From assembly GCF_040222385.1 (NCBI RefSeq), contig NZ_JAVKDF010000027.1, forward strand, positions 62,001 to 126,000: a stretch of DNA of 64,000 nucleotides. Reading direction: 5' to 3'. Positions 27,201 through 35,166 of the stretch are shown in pieces; the first letter of the stretch is position 1, and each line of letters opens with the position of its first letter. Made by a program: the position numbers and the translations under genes. Source of the DNA: Imperialibacter sp040222385 (lineage in GTDB: Bacteria > Bacteroidota > Bacteroidia > Cytophagales > Cyclobacteriaceae). The notes beneath the pieces were generated by a model that saw nothing but the letters and a program-made list of their open reading frames with translations, was not told the origin of the DNA and made no database searches.

Positions 27201-29627
27201 TTACGTGAGTTTAAGGTGACCTGCAACTAATCGGATTAAGATCGTGCTAAGCGCCACAATGGTGATGCTGCTCACGGGCATAAGAATAGCAGCCAGCAGG
27301 GGGGTGAGCATGCCTGTCATGGCAAAACTTAAACCCACAATATTGTAGGCAAATGATACACCAAAGCAAATAAAAATAATTTGTCTGGCTCGTCTGGCGA
27401 ACAACAGAAACGTTGGAAGCCGCTCGAAGCTTTTGGCATCCAAAATAGCATCGCTGGCTGGCGAAAAGCTGGCCACATCTTCGCTGATGGCCATGCCCAC
27501 ATCGGCCTGCTGAAGTGCCCCCGCATCATTCAGGCCATCGCCCAGCATCATCACTTTTTCACCACTTGCCTGACAAGCAGCCACATATTCCAGCTTCATT
27601 TCCGGTGTCTGATTGAAATACATGGGCGTTTCGTCGGGAAAAACCTCCTTCATCAACGTCTGTTCGGTAGATCTGTCGCCGGAAAGCAGCGTAGTTTTGA
27701 AACTGGCTCCGAGCTTTTGAATTACTTGCTTCAGCCCACCTCTCGTTTTTGTGCGAATGGAAAAGTGACCCCGGGTAATTCCATCAATGGCCAAATAAAC
27801 CATATTACCCTCAGTGATTGACACCCGGGCCTCTTCAAAGCAAAATGATGGAGAGCCAATGCGATACGCCTTCCCGTTGACGGCTGCTTCAATACCTTTG
27901 TTCTCAATTTCCTTAAACTTATCAACCGGCAGCTTTTGAGCAAAGCGTTGCGAAAGGTGCTCGTGCAGTTTACGGCTTAGTGGGTGGGTGGAGTGGCTGG
28001 TCACCGAAAAAATGGCTTGAAGCTCGTCGTCCGAGTAGCGCCCGCCCAACATCACTTCCCCGTCCTTTGCATAGGTAAGGGTTCCTGTTTTGTCAAAAAC
28101 CAGGCGATTGATGGTGGCTATTTTCTCAATGATATGCGTATTTTTTAAATAGAGCCCAGCTTTGCCCATCATCACCATAGCATTGCCCAGCGTAAATGGT
28201 GTGGCCAATGCCAGCGCACAGGGGCACGCAACAATAAGCACAGCGGTAAATGCATTTACCGCCAGTGTAGGCGATTGCTGCCACCAAAAAATAAAGGCTC
28301 CGGTGGCCAGTACCATGACAGCCATAGTAAAATACCTGGCGATTACATTGATCAGCTGCTGGTACTGTTCCTCATTTTCCTTTACAAAGGAGCTATGGTT
28401 CCAAAGCTGGGTAAGGTAGCTCTGCGACACATCCTTTTCTATCAGCACCTTAATGGAAGCGCCCTGCTGGCGCCCGCCGGCATACAGCAAGTCATTCTGT
28501 GTCCTTTTTACAGGGTCGCTTTCGCCAGTAACAAAGCTGTAGTCTACCGAGGCCGAAGGGCTGATGAGAATGCCATCAGCTGGTATCAGTTCTTTGTTTC
28601 TAATCAGCAAAATATCGCCTTTCTTAATGTCAGAAACGGGGATGTTTCTGGTTGCACCGTCAACCCATTTGAGCACCGCCAGGGGGAAGTAGGAGGTATA
28701 ATTTCGTTCAAATGAAAGATGGTCGTAGCTCTTGCTCTGAAACCACTTGCCAATAAGCAAGAAGAACAGCAGGCCCGCAAGCGAATCGAAATAGCCCGCC
28801 TCTCCTCCTAAAAACACCTCATAGGTGCTCCGCAAAAAAAGGGCAGCAATACCAAGAGAAATGGGCACGTCTATATTGACAAACTTCTTTCGCAGGCTCT
28901 TAAAAGCAGAAACGAAATAGTCCTGCGCAGAATAGAACACGACAGGAAGTGCCAAAAGGAAATTCAGATAGCCAACAAATTGTTTGAGATAATCCTCGTC
29001 ACCATCGAAGCCGAGGTATTCAGGAAAGCTTAGCAACATAATATTTCCAAAGCAAAAACCCGCTACACCGAGTTGTGCATAGAGCTTCCGGTTGGGTGAG
29101 GAAGCTTTCTTCTGTTCTTTTGCTTCGTCTTCGAGTGTAATGAGCGGGGCATAGCCAATAGAAGCCAGTAACTCTACGATTTTTCTTAGGCTTACATTGT
29201 CCTGCTGAAAGGCTATCGTAAGCTCCTTTTTCACAAAGTTGACCCTGGAGCTTGTCACCGAACTCTCCAACCTTGGGAGGTTTTCCAGTAGCCAAAGGCA
29301 AGAGCTGCAGTGAATAGCGGGAATATAAAAGGTCACTTTTGTGGTCTTGCCGTCAGTGAAATCAATCAGTTTTTTACTGATTACCTCCTCGTCAAGAAAT
29401 TCGTAGGCCTCACTGGATTTTGGCTGCTTCAAGCTCAACCCAGGGGTTTTCTCCAGTTCGTAGTAGTCGCAAAGGCCGTTGTCCTGTAGCAACTCATATA
29501 CAGTTTTGCAGCCCTCACAGCAAAAGTGCTTTTCGTGGCCCAAAATAGGCTCAATGAGGCACTCATCACCACAGTGATAGCAATAAGTTTTCTCTGCAAC
29601 AGGCTTCTTTGGGAGGGTTGTCTGCAT
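27201..29627 (-). CDS. ccoI: CcoI-type copper-translocating P-type ATPase
   Basis: The product has 808 residues. An N-terminal Cys-rich zinc-ribbon-like segment (CYHCGDECL...CCEGCKTVYELL) precedes a metal-binding domain with IHCSSCLWLLE. Then come membrane helices, the TGES actuator loop, the copper-binding CPCALALATP, phospho-acceptor Asp512 in DKTGTLT, the HP motif in STHPLS and GDGLNDA. The extra Cys-rich N-terminus and SSCLWLLE are typical of FixI/CcoI. These slow pumps send Cu+ to the periplasm for the CuB site of cbb3 oxidase rather than detoxify copper. It forms an operon with ccoS about 3.4 kb from ccoNO and shares that operon's upstream palindrome. Confidence 0.94.
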   Translation of the reverse strand: MQTTLPKKPVAEKTYCYHCGDECLIEPILGHEKHFCCEGCKTVYELLQDNGLCDYYELEKTPGLSLKQPKSSEAYEFLDEEVISKKLIDFTDGKTTKVTFYIPAIHCSSCLWLLENLPRLESSVTSSRVNFVKKELTIAFQQDNVSLRKIVELLASIGYAPLITLEDEAKEQKKASSPNRKLYAQLGVAGFCFGNIMLLSFPEYLGFDGDEDYLKQFVGYLNFLLALPVVFYSAQDYFVSAFKSLRKKFVNIDVPISLGIAALFLRSTYEVFLGGEAGYFDSLAGLLFFLLIGKWFQSKSYDHLSFERNYTSYFPLAVLKWVDGATRNIPVSDIKKGDILLIRNKELIPADGILISPSASVDYSFVTGESDPVKRTQNDLLYAGGRQQGASIKVLIEKDVSQSYLTQLWNHSSFVKENEEQYQQLINVIARYFTMAVMVLATGAFIFWWQQSPTLAVNAFTAVLIVACPCALALATPFTLGNAMVMMGKAGLYLKNTHIIEKIATINRLVFDKTGTLTYAKDGEVMLGGRYSDDELQAIFSVTSHSTHPLSRKLHEHLSQRFAQKLPVDKFKEIENKGIEAAVNGKAYRIGSPSFCFEEARVSITEGNMVYLAIDGITRGHFSIRTKTRGGLKQVIQKLGASFKTTLLSGDRSTEQTLMKEVFPDETPMYFNQTPEMKLEYVAACQASGEKVMMLGDGLNDAGALQQADVGMAISEDVASFSPASDAILDAKSFERLPTFLLFARRARQIIFICFGVSFAYNIVGLSFAMTGMLTPLLAAILMPVSSITIVALSTILIRLVAGHLKLT

Positions 29628-29631
29628 GTTC

Positions 29632-29639
29632 CAAAATTC
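29632..29639 (-). promoter_or_regulatory. Degenerate -7 box (GAATTTTG) for ccoI-ccoS
   Basis: GAATTTTG differs from TAnnTTTG at one position (first base). It lies exactly 55 bp (centre to centre) from the FNR-like palindrome, as at ccoNO. It ends 4 nt before the ATG, so the transcript would be almost leaderless; that is the weak point. Confidence 0.4.
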
Positions 29640-29684
29640 AGCGAGAATACTCCTCTAAGTTATGATATTGGGATTTATTTCTAC

Positions 29685-29696
29685 TGACTTTTGTCA
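29685..29696. promoter_or_regulatory. FNR/FixK-like operator (TGAC-TTTT-GTCA) upstream of ccoI
   Basis: This is the second exact copy of the palindrome before ccoNO, within a 16-bp identity (29682-29697). It overlaps a second inverted repeat, TTTGTCA-TTAAG-TGACAAA (29690-29708), giving three TGAC/GTCA half-sites. It lies between divergent ccoI and the FAD oxidoreductase gene, so it could act on both. Confidence 0.6.
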
Positions 29697-29758
29697 TTAA
29701 GTGACAAACTCCTAAACAAAACACCCCGGCGTCTGATTTTACCTTATATTTCTCTTTC

Positions 29759-30874
29759 ATGAAAGACGTGGTGATTATCGGTGGTGGGCTAGCCGGTCTG
29801 GTCAACAGCATATTGCTGGCTAGAAACGGGCTCCATGTGCTGCTGGTCGAAAAAAAAAGCTACCCCTTTCATCGGGTATGCGGAGAATACATTTCGAATG
29901 AGGTGGAGCCTTTTTTGCGGCGCAACGGGCTCTATCCCGACGATTTCGAACCCGCCACCATCAATCGATTCAGCCTATCGTCCATTTCTGGCAAGCAGGC
30001 GTCTGTGTCCCTTTCTATGGGTGGCTTTGGCATCAGCCGGTTTCAATTCGATCAGTTTCTTTATGGGAAAGCTCTTGAAAGCGGTGTGCAGTTTGCCCTC
30101 AATCAATCTGTTGATGACATTTTAAAGGAGGATCAAAGTTTTGTGGTAAGTTATGGCAACGGTCAATCGGCCAGCAGCAGGCTGGTGATTGGGGCGCACG
30201 GCAAACGATCTAAAATTGACAAGCAGCTCAACAGGCCTTTTATGAAAAAAAGGTCACCCTTTGTTGGTGTGAAGTACCATGTGAAAACCGATTTCCCAAA
30301 GGATTTAATAGCCCTTCACAATTTTCCAGGAGGATATTGCGGCATTAGTAAGGTTGAAAATGACACCTACAATGTTTGCTACCTGAGCCGCACCGAAAAC
30401 CTGAAAAGCTCCGGAGGCATCGCAGAAATGGAAAAGGCTGTGCTTTACCAAAACCCGAGGCTGAAGGAGCTTTTTGAAAATTCCGACTTCCTGTTCGATG
30501 GCCCTGAGGTGATCAACGAAGTATCTTTTGAGAAAAAGGAGACTACCAACAACGGTATCCTGATGTCGGGCGACTCGGCTGGACTGATCACTCCCTTGTG
30601 TGGCAACGGTATGGCTATGGCCATTCATTCCGCTAAAATTTTGGCAGAAATAATTACTTCCCACCGCCGGAATAATGCCTTTGACCTGGCGGCCATTGAA
30701 AAAGAATATGCTCAGAAGTGGAAGCAGCAATTTGCCCGCCGCCTGTGGGTAGGCCGCCAGTCGCAAAATCTGTTTGGCACTCATTTTACATCCAATATTG
30801 GCGTGGGGCTGGTGGGTGGCTTGCCATTTTTAGCCAAACGTATTATCGCTCAAACACATGGCCAACCTTTCTAA
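29759..30874 (+). CDS. FAD-dependent oxidoreductase (geranylgeranyl reductase / aromatic hydroxylase type)
   Basis: The product has 371 residues. The N-terminal dinucleotide motif GGGLAGLVNSILLARNG is followed by the acidic end of the second strand (VEKK), the family motif RVCGEYIS, and a C-terminal FAD-contact segment GDSAGLITPLCGNGMAMAI. This is the GR2-type flavoprotein fold that includes geranylgeranyl reductases, squalene-epoxidase-like enzymes and ring hydroxylases. Its neighbours are a UbiA-type prenyltransferase, a type III polyketide synthase and a methyltransferase, so it probably oxidises or reduces an aromatic or prenyl lipid intermediate. Its 3' end overlaps the convergent UbiA gene by 4 nt. 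It starts 131 bp from ccoI, across the FNR-like sites. Confidence 0.85.
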   Translation: MKDVVIIGGGLAGLVNSILLARNGLHVLLVEKKSYPFHRVCGEYISNEVEPFLRRNGLYPDDFEPATINRFSLSSISGKQASVSLSMGGFGISRFQFDQFLYGKALESGVQFALNQSVDDILKEDQSFVVSYGNGQSASSRLVIGAHGKRSKIDKQLNRPFMKKRSPFVGVKYHVKTDFPKDLIALHNFPGGYCGISKVENDTYNVCYLSRTENLKSSGGIAEMEKAVLYQNPRLKELFENSDFLFDGPEVINEVSFEKKETTNNGILMSGDSAGLITPLCGNGMAMAIHSAKILAEIITSHRRNNAFDLAAIEKEYAQKWKQQFARRLWVGRQSQNLFGTHFTSNIGVGLVGGLPFLAKRIIAQTHGQPF

Positions 30875-31737
30875 GTAAACAGCCAAAGCCAGGAAAAAAA
30901 CAGGTTGAGGCAGACGGCAGAATAGAAGTTCAGCCGCATGGTGTTTCTAAAGTTTGCCTGCTTTCTATCGTTTCGCACCGTGGCATACCACCAGAGAAAG
31001 TAGGCGAGCACCGGCCCCATGGCTATTAAAAAAGCCAATGCTGTTGTCATTTCATAGCTCGTCAAAAAATAGTAGAAAAATCCGCCGCTTGCCGCCGTGA
31101 AACAGATGGCCGTAAAATGAAAAGTGCCCAAAACACCGAGCTTACGGCTCAGCGTCTCATCTCCTCTTCTTCCGTCCTCCTCGTGTTGATACACCTGGGT
31201 CATAGGATACGAACCCCAAAGCAGGGCGGAGGATAAAAAAGCCGGCACGAAATATTTGGCATTCAGAAATAGCTCAGGGGAAAAGTCTTTCAAGCCTACT
31301 GCTACCAGCATAAACGTGAAATACCCTTGAAAGAAGCCAGCCACAAGCCAGCCAAGCAATGGCTTCTTTTTCCAGCGGGTAAGCGGGTGGCTGTAGGCTT
31401 TCGACGCCAGTCCATAGCCAAAAAGCATCAGTGCAAATACCCAATTAATCATAAAACCAGCGACAAGCGCTACGGCATCGAAGATCAGTGACGTCCAGTA
31501 AAGTTCTTCAGATACTTTTGGTGGACGCTCCAAACCACCAATGCTTTCTTCATCTTTATCAAAATATGAGTTAAACCCGTTGCTGGCAGGGTAAAGGAAA
31601 AGGTGAAGTATTAAGAAAATAATCCCGGTCAATAAAAGACCATCAGGCTTTACAGTCGCACAGGCAAACACAAATACCGGTAATAAGTAGAAGGAAAAGG
31701 GTATGCGAAGATGAAGCCAGGTAGCCTTTTGTAACAT
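30871..31737 (-). CDS. UbiA family prenyltransferase
   Basis: The product has 288 residues from ATG 31737 (MLQKATWLHLRIPFSF). The frame is open to 31950, but that extension runs through the divergent polyketide synthase gene and lacks family features. About eight to nine membrane helices are present. Both Asp-rich motifs of the UbiA superfamily are seen: NGFNSYFDKDEE and YQHEEDGRRGDETLSRKLG. These bind the magnesium-diphosphate of a prenyl donor for transfer to an aromatic or other acceptor. The neighbouring type III polyketide synthase may supply the aromatic acceptor; this is inferred. It is divergent from the synthase gene (54 bp gap) and convergent with the FAD enzyme. Confidence 0.88.
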   Translation of the reverse strand: MLQKATWLHLRIPFSFYLLPVFVFACATVKPDGLLLTGIIFLILHLFLYPASNGFNSYFDKDEESIGGLERPPKVSEELYWTSLIFDAVALVAGFMINWVFALMLFGYGLASKAYSHPLTRWKKKPLLGWLVAGFFQGYFTFMLVAVGLKDFSPELFLNAKYFVPAFLSSALLWGSYPMTQVYQHEEDGRRGDETLSRKLGVLGTFHFTAICFTAASGGFFYYFLTSYEMTTALAFLIAMGPVLAYFLWWYATVRNDRKQANFRNTMRLNFYSAVCLNLFFSWLWLFT

Positions 31738-31765
31738 ATAATAGCCAAGTGTTTGAACAAGTAAG

Positions 31766-31777
31766 GCTAAATTTAGC
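31766..31777. promoter_or_regulatory. 12-bp palindrome between UbiA and polyketide synthase genes
   Basis: GCTAAATTTAGC is a perfect palindrome in the 54-bp divergent gap. It contains TAAATTTA, one base from the TAnnTTTG box on each strand, so it may serve as paired -7 elements or an operator. Confidence 0.35.
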
Positions 31778-31791
31778 TTATTATACCATCT

Positions 31792-32916
31792 ATGGAATCT
31801 AATATTCTCGGAATAGGCACCGCTACCCCCGCTCATCGCTTTAGTCAAAGCGAGATTTTGGGGTTTATGATTAAAGCGCACGGGCTGACCGGGAAAGATG
31901 CCAACAGATTGGAGGCACTTTATCGGGCTTCCGGTATTCGATACCGCCATTCGGTGCTCGACGACTATGGTGCGGCAGTAGATGACTTCATTTTCTACCC
32001 CAAAAACGAGCGCCTGGAGCCATTTCCAACCATCAGCTCAAGAATGGAGCGGTACAGACAGGAGGCACTTCCTCTTTGCCAAAAAGCTGTAAGCGATCTC
32101 GAGAAGGCTATCGGGCTGACGCCAAACTGGCAAAACGAGGTAACGCACCTTGTCACTGTTAGCTGCACGGGTATGTATGCTCCCGGGCTTGACCTCGAGT
32201 TGCTGCAACAGCTCGGTCTGGCAGGTGATGTGCAACGCACAGCCATCAACTTTATGGGTTGCTACGCTGCATTCAATGCCATGAAAGTGGCCGACAACAT
32301 CTGTCGCTCGCACAACGGTGCACAAGTGCTTGTCGTTTGCGTGGAGCTGTGCACCTTGCACTTTCAGAACAAGCCAACAGAAGACAACCTCCTGGCCAAT
32401 GCCCTTTTCGCAGATGGTGCTGTAGCCATGCTTATTGCTGGAAAAAAGAAGAACGGAGTCAACCTTAAGCTTGCAAACTTCCACTGTGATGTCGACACAA
32501 CGGGAGAAACTGACATGGCCTGGCAAATTGGCGACTTCGGTTTTGAGATGAAACTTTCAGCCTATGTGCCCGACATTGTAAAGGGTGGCATCGGAAGACT
32601 AACTGAAAAACTTCTGAGGCAACACGGGGGCTCTGTAGCCGCTGTCGACTACTTTGCCATCCACCCGGGAGGCAAGCGAATACTTGAATCCATCGAAGAG
32701 GCTATTGGCATAGAAAAGGCGCAAAACTGGGCTGCTTACGAAATACTCCGTGAATTCGGCAATATGTCGTCACCCACCGTGTTATTCGTTCTAAAAAGGA
32801 TCATAGAAAGCCTGTCGGAAAAAGATGAAGGGAAAAAGGTGCTTAGTTTCGCCTTTGGGCCTGGCCTAACGCTCGAAAGTATGCTGCTCGAAATCAATGT
32901 CGGAAGTAATGCCTGA
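31792..32916 (+). CDS. Type III polyketide synthase (chalcone/stilbene synthase family)
   Basis: The product has 374 residues, the usual length. The thiolase-fold catalytic triad is complete: Cys125 in SCTGMYAPGLD, His291 in AIHPGGKRIL and Asn324 in GNMSSPT. The GFGPG-like loop appears as FAFGPGLTLESM. These homodimeric enzymes extend a starter acyl-CoA with malonyl-CoA and cyclise the chain; bacterial members often use fatty-acyl starters and make alkylresorcinols or alkylpyrones. The next gene, a methyltransferase, overlaps its 3' end by 20 nt. This recalls Bacillus bpsA-bpsB and Streptomyces srsA-srsB-srsC, where the latter adds methyltransferase and flavoprotein steps. The UbiA neighbour is an additional element. 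Confidence 0.93.
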   Translation: MESNILGIGTATPAHRFSQSEILGFMIKAHGLTGKDANRLEALYRASGIRYRHSVLDDYGAAVDDFIFYPKNERLEPFPTISSRMERYRQEALPLCQKAVSDLEKAIGLTPNWQNEVTHLVTVSCTGMYAPGLDLELLQQLGLAGDVQRTAINFMGCYAAFNAMKVADNICRSHNGAQVLVVCVELCTLHFQNKPTEDNLLANALFADGAVAMLIAGKKKNGVNLKLANFHCDVDTTGETDMAWQIGDFGFEMKLSAYVPDIVKGGIGRLTEKLLRQHGGSVAAVDYFAIHPGGKRILESIEEAIGIEKAQNWAAYEILREFGNMSSPTVLFVLKRIIESLSEKDEGKKVLSFAFGPGLTLESMLLEINVGSNA

Positions 32917-33622
32917 TTTTTCCCAGCGATCGGCAGCATTGGAATGGATGGATGATCTTAGCTCCTCGGGAGACATTATTGTCCAAACTCTTAAAGAGCT
33001 CGACACAATTAACAGATTACTTGGCGGCAACAGTATCAGCCTGAGTGGCCTGAAAAAACTGCTCAGCCGCTATCCCGAAAAACGAAAAGAGAAAATAGTG
33101 ATCGCCGATATTGGCTGCGGCGGTGGTGATATCATGAAGCTGCTTGCTGGCTGGGGTAGAAAAAACAATCTACAATTGGAGTTGATAGGCATTGATGCCA
33201 ATCCTCATGTGCTGGAATATGCCCGGGAGAACACGAAAGATTTTCCTGAAATCAGGTTTGAGCAGATTGATATTTACTCGAAGGCGTTTTCCAGGCTAAA
33301 GTTTGACATTATCCACACCAGCTTGTTCACGCATCATTTCCCCGAGTCCGAGCTCATTGCCTTCTACTCGCAGTGGGTCGGGCAGGTGAACATGGGCATT
33401 ATCAACAATGACCTGCACCGCCACTGGTTTGCCTATCATTCTATTGATTGGCTAACAAGACTGTTCTCCCGTTCACCCATGGTCAAATACGATGCCCGGC
33501 TATCCGTGCTCAGGTCATTCCTCAAGCCCGAGCTGGAGGATATACTCTACAAAGCCAAGATTCAATCTTACGATATTCAATGGAAATGGGCCTTCCGTTG
33601 GGAATTAGTCATATATGCCTGA
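32897..33622 (+). CDS. Class I SAM-dependent methyltransferase
   Basis: The product has 241 residues. SAM-binding motif I is IADIGCGGGDIMKLL, with the acidic residue after strand 2 in GIDANPHVLEYA and a motif-III-like DIIHTSLFTHHF. ATG 32897 overlaps the polyketide synthase frame; ATG 32909 (MPDFSQRSAALEWMDD) is an equally good start. The tight overlap implies co-translation and a shared pathway, probably O- or C-methylation of the polyketide-derived ring, as for BpsB or SrsB. The exact target cannot be read from sequence. Confidence 0.88.
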   Translation: MSEVMPDFSQRSAALEWMDDLSSSGDIIVQTLKELDTINRLLGGNSISLSGLKKLLSRYPEKRKEKIVIADIGCGGGDIMKLLAGWGRKNNLQLELIGIDANPHVLEYARENTKDFPEIRFEQIDIYSKAFSRLKFDIIHTSLFTHHFPESELIAFYSQWVGQVNMGIINNDLHRHWFAYHSIDWLTRLFSRSPMVKYDARLSVLRSFLKPELEDILYKAKIQSYDIQWKWAFRWELVIYA

Positions 33623-33631
33623 TATTTGAGC

Positions 33632-34540
33632 ATGGCGCATCAGCATGGACATCATCAGGGGCATCACCATCATCACGAGCACGACAGCTCGGGAAAGCTT
33701 CGGGCTGTTTTTTTCATCAATCTGATCTTTGCCATCCTCGAGCTGATAGGTGGGCTGCTGACAAATTCCATGGCTATTTTATCGGACGCCCTCCACGATT
33801 TGGGTGACTCCATGGCCATAGGGCTCAGCTGGATTTTTGAGCGGATTTCCAGAAAAAAACGGGACAAAAATTTTAGCTATGGTTACAAGCGGTTCTCACT
33901 CATTTCGGCTACCATTAGCGGCCTCATTCTTTTTGCCGGTTCTGTCATTATCATCATTGAAGCAGTTCCACGTTTCTGGAACCCAGAGCCAGTACAAACT
34001 TTTGGTATGCTGATTTTTTCTGTGTTGGGTATCCTGGTTAACGGTGCTGCTGCGTGGAAAATGTGGGGCGGAAAAACCGCCAACGAAAAAGTGGTAAAAT
34101 GGCACCTGCTGGAAGACGTGCTTGGCTGGGTGGCAGTACTGATCGGCTCCATCGTCATACATTTTACCGATTGGTATTTTATCGATCCCTTGCTGTCGAT
34201 AGGCATAGCAGTTTTCATCTTGTTTGGTGTATATCGCACATTGAGCGAAACCATCACCATATTTCTGCAGGCTGTGCCAGACGATGTATCCGTGAAGGTA
34301 ATCCACGATCAGTTGATGACGATTGACCACGTAAGTGACGTTCATGATATTCATGTGTGGACAATGGACGGACAGTATAATGTGCTTTCGTGCCACCTGG
34401 TAGTGGAAGATGACGCTTCATCTCAAGTTGTCGCCGCTGTCAAAAGGGACGCCCGCAAAGTTGCCACCTCTTTTGGCATCAACCACCAGACCTTTGAGGT
34501 GGAGACCACGAAGGATGTATGCGAATATGAAGATTGTTAA
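33632..34540 (+). CDS. Cation diffusion facilitator (CzcD-like) metal efflux protein
   Basis: The product has 302 residues from ATG 33632, 9 nt after the methyltransferase stop; the longer frame opens with TTG at 33626. A His-rich N-terminus (MAHQHGHHQGHHHHHEHD) precedes six membrane helices. The helix-2 metal motif is SDALHDLGDS and the helix-5 counterpart LLEDVLGWVAV. A C-terminal cytosolic domain follows (DVHDIHVWTMDG). The family exports Zn2+, Co2+ or Cd2+ in exchange for protons as homodimers. The spacing suggests read-through from the polyketide operon, but a functional tie is not evident. Confidence 0.93.
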   Translation: MAHQHGHHQGHHHHHEHDSSGKLRAVFFINLIFAILELIGGLLTNSMAILSDALHDLGDSMAIGLSWIFERISRKKRDKNFSYGYKRFSLISATISGLILFAGSVIIIIEAVPRFWNPEPVQTFGMLIFSVLGILVNGAAAWKMWGGKTANEKVVKWHLLEDVLGWVAVLIGSIVIHFTDWYFIDPLLSIGIAVFILFGVYRTLSETITIFLQAVPDDVSVKVIHDQLMTIDHVSDVHDIHVWTMDGQYNVLSCHLVVEDDASSQVVAAVKRDARKVATSFGINHQTFEVETTKDVCEYEDC

Positions 34541-34544
34541 AAGG

Positions 34545-35129
34545 CTAACGCACCCAGGTTGTCTTCTCTTTCACTGATCCTCGTTTTCCTTCCGGCCATT
34601 TTGAGCCTGCCACACCAACAAAAAGGAATCCCAGAAACTTGTCATTCTTGCCAAGGCCAAAAAATGATTTTGCCTCTTCCATATAAGTGATTCCTCCAGA
34701 GCCCCAATAACAACCAACTCCGTAAGCAGCAGCCGTCAGGTACATGTTCTCCACAGCGCATGAAACCGCCTCAATTTCTTCAATTTCCGGGATCTTTCCT
34801 TTTTCATCCCTTTTCATTCCTATGCCGATAATGTGAGATGCCGACAGTGGCTTGGTTTTAAGTCCCTCGTATTTACCCTCATTAAAGTTGCCCTGGGCAG
34901 TGGTTACTTTCTTGAATAACTCTGCCTGAAAGGCTGCCAATCTTTGAATGCCATCACCAGTGAAAACGGTAAATCGCCAGGGCTCGGTAAGCCCATGAGT
35001 GGGTGCCCAATTGGCATTTTCCAGCATTTGGTGAATAACAGCTTCGTCCACCTTCTCCCCGGTAAATTGCCCTGTGTAAATTGATCTCCTGTGCTTAATG
35101 AGTCTGTTGAATTCCTCTGTATTGAACAT
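34545..35129 (-). CDS. Nitroreductase family protein
   Basis: The product has 194 residues. The FMN-binding N-terminal motif is KHRRSIYTGQF, followed by NANWAPTHGLTEPWRFTVF and a C-terminal SVKEKTTWVR. The size and the APTHGLTEPWRF signature fit the YdjA-like/short nitroreductase branch, soluble homodimeric flavoproteins that reduce nitro compounds, quinones or flavins with NAD(P)H. The natural substrate is unknown. The gene converges on the cation efflux gene (4 bp apart) and lies 37 bp after the T9SS protein gene 35167-37674, so it could be the last gene of that transcript, though nothing in function links them. Confidence 0.9.
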   Translation of the reverse strand: MFNTEEFNRLIKHRRSIYTGQFTGEKVDEAVIHQMLENANWAPTHGLTEPWRFTVFTGDGIQRLAAFQAELFKKVTTAQGNFNEGKYEGLKTKPLSASHIIGIGMKRDEKGKIPEIEEIEAVSCAVENMYLTAAAYGVGCYWGSGGITYMEEAKSFFGLGKNDKFLGFLFVGVAGSKWPEGKRGSVKEKTTWVR

Positions 35130-35166
35130 TTTGCTGCTTTTTCCCTGTAAAGCTAGTCAACAAAAA

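Noticed and set aside
31738..31950. 71-residue N-terminal extension of the UbiA protein
   Set aside because: It runs antisense through the start of the type III polyketide synthase gene and adds no UbiA feature; the ATG at 31737 starts the first family segment.
33626..33631. TTG start for the cation efflux gene
   Set aside because: ATG two codons later is the normal start and begins the His-rich tract.
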